Positions 61,608-64,000 of a stretch of 64,000 nt of DNA are shown one piece after another (the stretch's first letter is position 1; each line of letters starts with the position of its first letter). The notes under the pieces were generated by a model. That model searched no databases, had not been told where the DNA came from, and saw only the letters and a list, made by a program, of their open reading frames with translations. A program made the position numbers and the translations under genes. The DNA comes from Streptomyces sp. RFCAC02 (GTDB lineage Bacteria > Actinomycetota > Actinomycetes > Streptomycetales > Streptomycetaceae): the NCBI RefSeq assembly GCF_004193175.1, contig NZ_SAUH01000001.1:2978501-3042500 (forward strand), given 5' to 3'.

Positions 61608-61793
61608 GGTCGCCACCTCCGCGCGATCGAGGGCGCAGCTCGCGCCGTTCCCCCACGGTAACGCGGGTCCGGCGAACCGGGTACAGACCGGACAATCCGC
61701 GGCCCCGCCCCATCCGCCGGCGCACGACCCGGCGGCCCGTCGCCCCGCCTGTGCCATGATGCCGCCGAAAGCGGCGACGGTGAGGGGGATGCG

Positions 61794-63161
61794 GTGATGC
61801 GGCTGCGGTACGCGCTGGTCGGTGTGGTCGCGGTGGGGGTGCTCGCCGCGTGCGGCGGCGGTGGTGACAGCGGTGACGGCGGTGGCGGTGAGAAGGGGGA
61901 CGACGGCGGCGCGGAGACGTCCGGCGGCACGTCGGCCGGCGGCGACGGCAAGGGCGGCGGTGACGGCGGTGACACCCCCGCCGACGACGACGCGCTCGGA
62001 CTGCCGACGACCCAGCTCAGCGTCCCCCCGGTGTACGACACCGCCCGCGGCTGGGAGCGCGAGATCGACGGCAGCGTCGTCACCCTCCCGCGGGCGGGCG
62101 CCGTCGGCCTGTTCAACACCGAGACGGGCCGCGGCGTCCTCACCGTGTTCGACATCGCCACCGGCGAGCGCCTGTGGCGGACCGCGCCCGTGGAGCCGGT
62201 CAACCCGGACGCGGAGCTCCAGGTCCTCGCGCCCACCGTCGACGGCACGGACTACGTGGCCTTCTGGTCGTCGGGCACCGCGGGCGCCGAGCTGATCGAC
62301 CGCGGCGAGGAGACCGTCGTGATCGACATCTTCGCCGCCGGTGAGGCGGGCGACGAGCTGGCGCCCCTCCACCATGTGGAGGTCCCGGGCGCCGGCGAGG
62401 TGACGGACGGCGGGAGCGCGCTCATGGTCGAGCTCGACGAGTCGGTCGTGGCCGTCGACCTCGCGAGCGGCGAGCTGGCGACCACCGAGGCGGACAGCAT
62501 CGCCGCGCCGGCGGACTGCCCGGAGGACGCCTGCGACGACTGGTTCTACCCGGCCGTGGCCGGCATCACGGCGGCCGGCCCGCTGATCTCGGAGGACTCG
62601 GGCTACGAGGGCTTCTTCGTCCCTGACGCGTGGACGAGCTACGGCGTGGCCCCGGAGAACGTCCTGGCGGAGGGCGCCCGCGCGTTCCGCCACCAGGACG
62701 GCCTCATCGCCGCGCGGTGGGAGGGCAAGGAGGACGAGGGCGACGAGACCTGGGCGATCCTCCGGGACGACACGGGCGAGACCGTCGCGTCGGCGACCTG
62801 CCCGGCCGACGGCATGACGGCCGACGACGAGGAGTGGCGGATGTCGGCGACCGGCCGGTACCTGGTCTACGGCTACCTGGCCTTCGACCTGGAGGAGGGG
62901 ACGGGCCACTGCTTCGCCCCCACCGACCGGACGAACCCGGTCCTGTTCGGTGCGGTCGACGACACGGGGCACGCGTACGGCACGGCGACGGTCGAGAGCG
63001 ACAGCGGCTACGAGTACGTCCCCGTGCGCCTCGACATCGCGACCGGCGAGGTCGAGGAGACGACGGGGGACGTCCTGCCGTTCCTGGACGTCGAGGGGTA
63101 CGGCGTGTTCCCCGACGACCAGAGCGGCATGCTCGTCGTCTACGCCCCGGCCGGGGAGTAG
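61794..63161 (+). CDS. Lipoprotein with PQQ-like beta-propeller
   Basis: The start is GTG at 61794 or ATG at 61797 after GAGGGGGATGC. The 455-residue protein has a lipobox GVLAAC (Cys20) and a Gly/Asp-rich linker (21-65), then a beta-rich domain. Repeated strands such as [35 protein letters not shown] and [17 protein letters not shown] have the D-x-x-T/S-G-x-x pattern of PQQ-type propeller blades. Function unknown; it probably lies outside the membrane as a binding or scaffold protein. Confidence 0.82.
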   Translation: MMRLRYALVGVVAVGVLAACGGGGDSGDGGGGEKGDDGGAETSGGTSAGGDGKGGGDGGDTPADDDALGLPTTQLSVPPVYDTARGWEREIDGSVVTLPRAGAVGLFNTETGRGVLTVFDIATGERLWRTAPVEPVNPDAELQVLAPTVDGTDYVAFWSSGTAGAELIDRGEETVVIDIFAAGEAGDELAPLHHVEVPGAGEVTDGGSALMVELDESVVAVDLASGELATTEADSIAAPADCPEDACDDWFYPAVAGITAAGPLISEDSGYEGFFVPDAWTSYGVAPENVLAEGARAFRHQDGLIAARWEGKEDEGDETWAILRDDTGETVASATCPADGMTADDEEWRMSATGRYLVYGYLAFDLEEGTGHCFAPTDRTNPVLFGAVDDTGHAYGTATVESDSGYEYVPVRLDIATGEVEETTGDVLPFLDVEGYGVFPDDQSGMLVVYAPAGE

Positions 63162-63176
63162 CGGCCGGGGGCGGGG

Positions 63177-63626
63177 TCAGCGCAGGGACAGCAGCGCGCC
63201 GTCCCGCCACTTGAGGACCTTGTCGAAGGTGACGACGGCGCCGCCGGAGCCCGGCTGGTTGCCGAAGCGGACGCGGTCGCACAGGGCCTCGATGAGTCCG
63301 AGGCCGCGTCCGCCGGGCGCCGGATCCCTGGCGGCGGGGGGCGCGGCCACCGGCGGCAGCCAGCCGCCCGGCGGGAAGCCGGGGCCCGAGTCGGTGACCT
63401 CGATCCGGCACACGTCACCGTGGATCGAGGCCGTCACCCGGTAGACGCCGGCGCGCTCGCCCCCGTGCCGCACGGCGTTGGAACAGGCTTCGGAGAGGGC
63501 GACCGACACCTCGTGCACGATCTCCGGATCCACCCCCGCCGCCTCCATCGCGCCGACGAGGAGCCGGCGCGCGAGCGGGACACTGGCCGCTTCCCGCCGC
63601 AGTTGGAGAGACCACCAGATGCTCAT
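63177..63626 (-). CDS. RsbW-like anti-sigma/ATP-binding protein
   Basis: The 149-residue protein is a serine-kinase-type HATPase domain. The N-box VALSEACSNAVRHGG, the DxGxG equivalent TDSGPGFPPGG and the GRGLGLIEALCDRVRF box are all clear. MSIWWSLQLRREAASVPLARRLL is the start typical of Streptomyces anti-sigma factors. A regulatory dyad lies upstream. It may hold a SigB-family sigma factor; the pair for it is not in the window. Confidence 0.9.
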   Translation of the reverse strand: MSIWWSLQLRREAASVPLARRLLVGAMEAAGVDPEIVHEVSVALSEACSNAVRHGGERAGVYRVTASIHGDVCRIEVTDSGPGFPPGGWLPPVAAPPAARDPAPGGRGLGLIEALCDRVRFGNQPGSGGAVVTFDKVLKWRDGALLSLR

Positions 63627-63682
63627 GCTCCAGCCTCCTTCCGGTGACGGTCCTGACCGGTCGGACGGTCCGGACTTGTCTG

Positions 63683-63695
63683 TAGGTATTGCCTA
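63683..63695 (-). promoter_or_regulatory. Dyad in the promoter of the RsbW-like gene
   Basis: TAGG-TATTG-CCTA is a perfect dyad with a 5-base centre, 57 bases before the start codon of the RsbW-like gene. On the minus strand the segment reads TAGGCAATACCTA and is A+T-rich for this genome. Confidence 0.4.
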
Positions 63696-63868
63696 TCAGC
63701 GGGGTGCGTAAGCGTACAGGTGACCCAACACCCTCGTTCGGCGGATGTGTCATGACGTATCGCCGGATAGGGGGGTATGCCCTGCGGGTCGGCTCGGGTG
63801 CTTCCCGCGTTGTACGGCGGTGCCCCACCGGCGCTCCCGGCGCCCTCCGATGAGATGATGGGCGCGCC

Positions 63869-64000
63869 ATGCGTGCCGGAGCGGATCTGCGAGTGCTGCG
63901 CGCCGCGGTCTTCGCCGCGGCGTGCGCCACGCTGGCCGCGGCCGGGCATCTCTCGGCCGGCGGGCTCGGCGTCAGCGCCTGGGCGCTGGCCGCCGGCTGG
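63869..64000 (+). CDS. Integral membrane protein, N-terminal fragment
   Basis: The ATG at 63869 starts a frame that stays open to the right edge (44 codons). The translation MRAGADLRVLRAAVFAAACA begins with a short basic tail and a membrane helix, with the start of a second (LGVSAWALAAGW). It looks like a small multi-span membrane protein of the kind found next to RsbW-like genes. The product cannot be named from this fragment. Confidence 0.55.
   Translation, partial: MRAGADLRVLRAAVFAAACATLAAAGHLSAGGLGVSAWALAAGW

Noticed and set aside
63750..63785. GGGTAT at about 63772 as a SigB-type promoter for the last gene
   Set aside because: The matching upstream GTAT leaves only a 12-base spacer, shorter than the 14 to 16 expected; not listed as a promoter.

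Overview
The window is about 73% G+C chromosomal DNA from an actinomycete, almost certainly a Streptomyces. Direct signs are a full-length two-domain geosmin synthase, an SSI-family subtilisin inhibitor, tandem SigB-type sigma factors next to tadA, upp and serine/arginine tRNAs (an order known from Streptomyces cores), many GTG starts, and several genes with a -10 box only 7 to 10 bases before the start codon, as expected for leaderless mRNAs. I saw no in-frame TTA (bldA) codon by eye. There is no phage, insertion sequence, CRISPR array or rRNA. The few decayed genes look like ordinary core-genome erosion.

Layout. 1-5.3 kb: start of a truncated secreted protein, a quinone oxidoreductase, a membrane-tethered HTH regulator, a Asp/Thr-repeat lipoprotein, and a decayed flavoprotein divergent from a large HTH regulator. 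5.4-6.5 kb: an unrecognised three-gene operon (50-aa peptide, internally duplicated Cys-rich protein, 39-aa membrane peptide) behind a dyad that overlaps its ribosome-binding site. 6.6-17.9 kb: an ABC/FtsX exporter, two unknown genes, a MerR regulator with carboxymuconolactone decarboxylase, a sensor-domain-only protein divergent from an MMPL transporter, and a family 11 rhamnogalacturonan lyase with a clear promoter and operator. 17.9-25.0 kb: terpenoid region (small terpene synthase plus P450 operon, then geosmin synthase), photolyase and a RecF-like ATPase. 25.1-31.7 kb: aminotransferase, a wrecked alpha/beta hydrolase, an RpiR regulator divergent from a chorismate-lyase/PobA pair, and an M28 peptidase.

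31.8-47 kb: core genes (LytR_C protein, upp, tadA with its partner, a FitAB toxin-antitoxin pair, sigN- and sigF-like genes, Rieske lipoprotein, F420-type oxidoreductase, three tRNAs, SSI inhibitor, a large PAS/pseudokinase/receiver protein, acyl-CoA ligase, a SigE-type ECF sigma factor). 47-64 kb: secreted DUF1906 protein, small secreted Asn/Ser/Thr-rich protein, another ECF sigma factor with partner, WGxxGxxG-type peptide, tRNA-Ser, HtrA protease divergent from a glycerophosphodiesterase, two RsbW-like kinases, SEC-C protein, primase-polymerase-like protein, a SpoIIE-type phosphatase, aminopeptidase P, an odd SpeD homologue, secreted cyclophilin, DedA, TatA, a lipoprotein, and the start of a membrane protein.

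Functional links. Signalling is heavily represented: two SigB-type sigma factors, two ECF sigma factors, two anti-sigma-type kinases, a GAF/PP2C phosphatase lacking a canonical metal-binding Asp, and a PAS protein lacking the phospho-accepting His. Specialised metabolism comprises geosmin, one uncharacterised terpene, and a putative chorismate to 4-hydroxybenzoate to protocatechuate route. The items most likely to be new are the 5.4-6.5 kb Cys-repeat operon, the P450/terpene synthase operon with stacked operator dyads, and the SpeD homologue lacking both the Glu of the processing site and the catalytic Cys.
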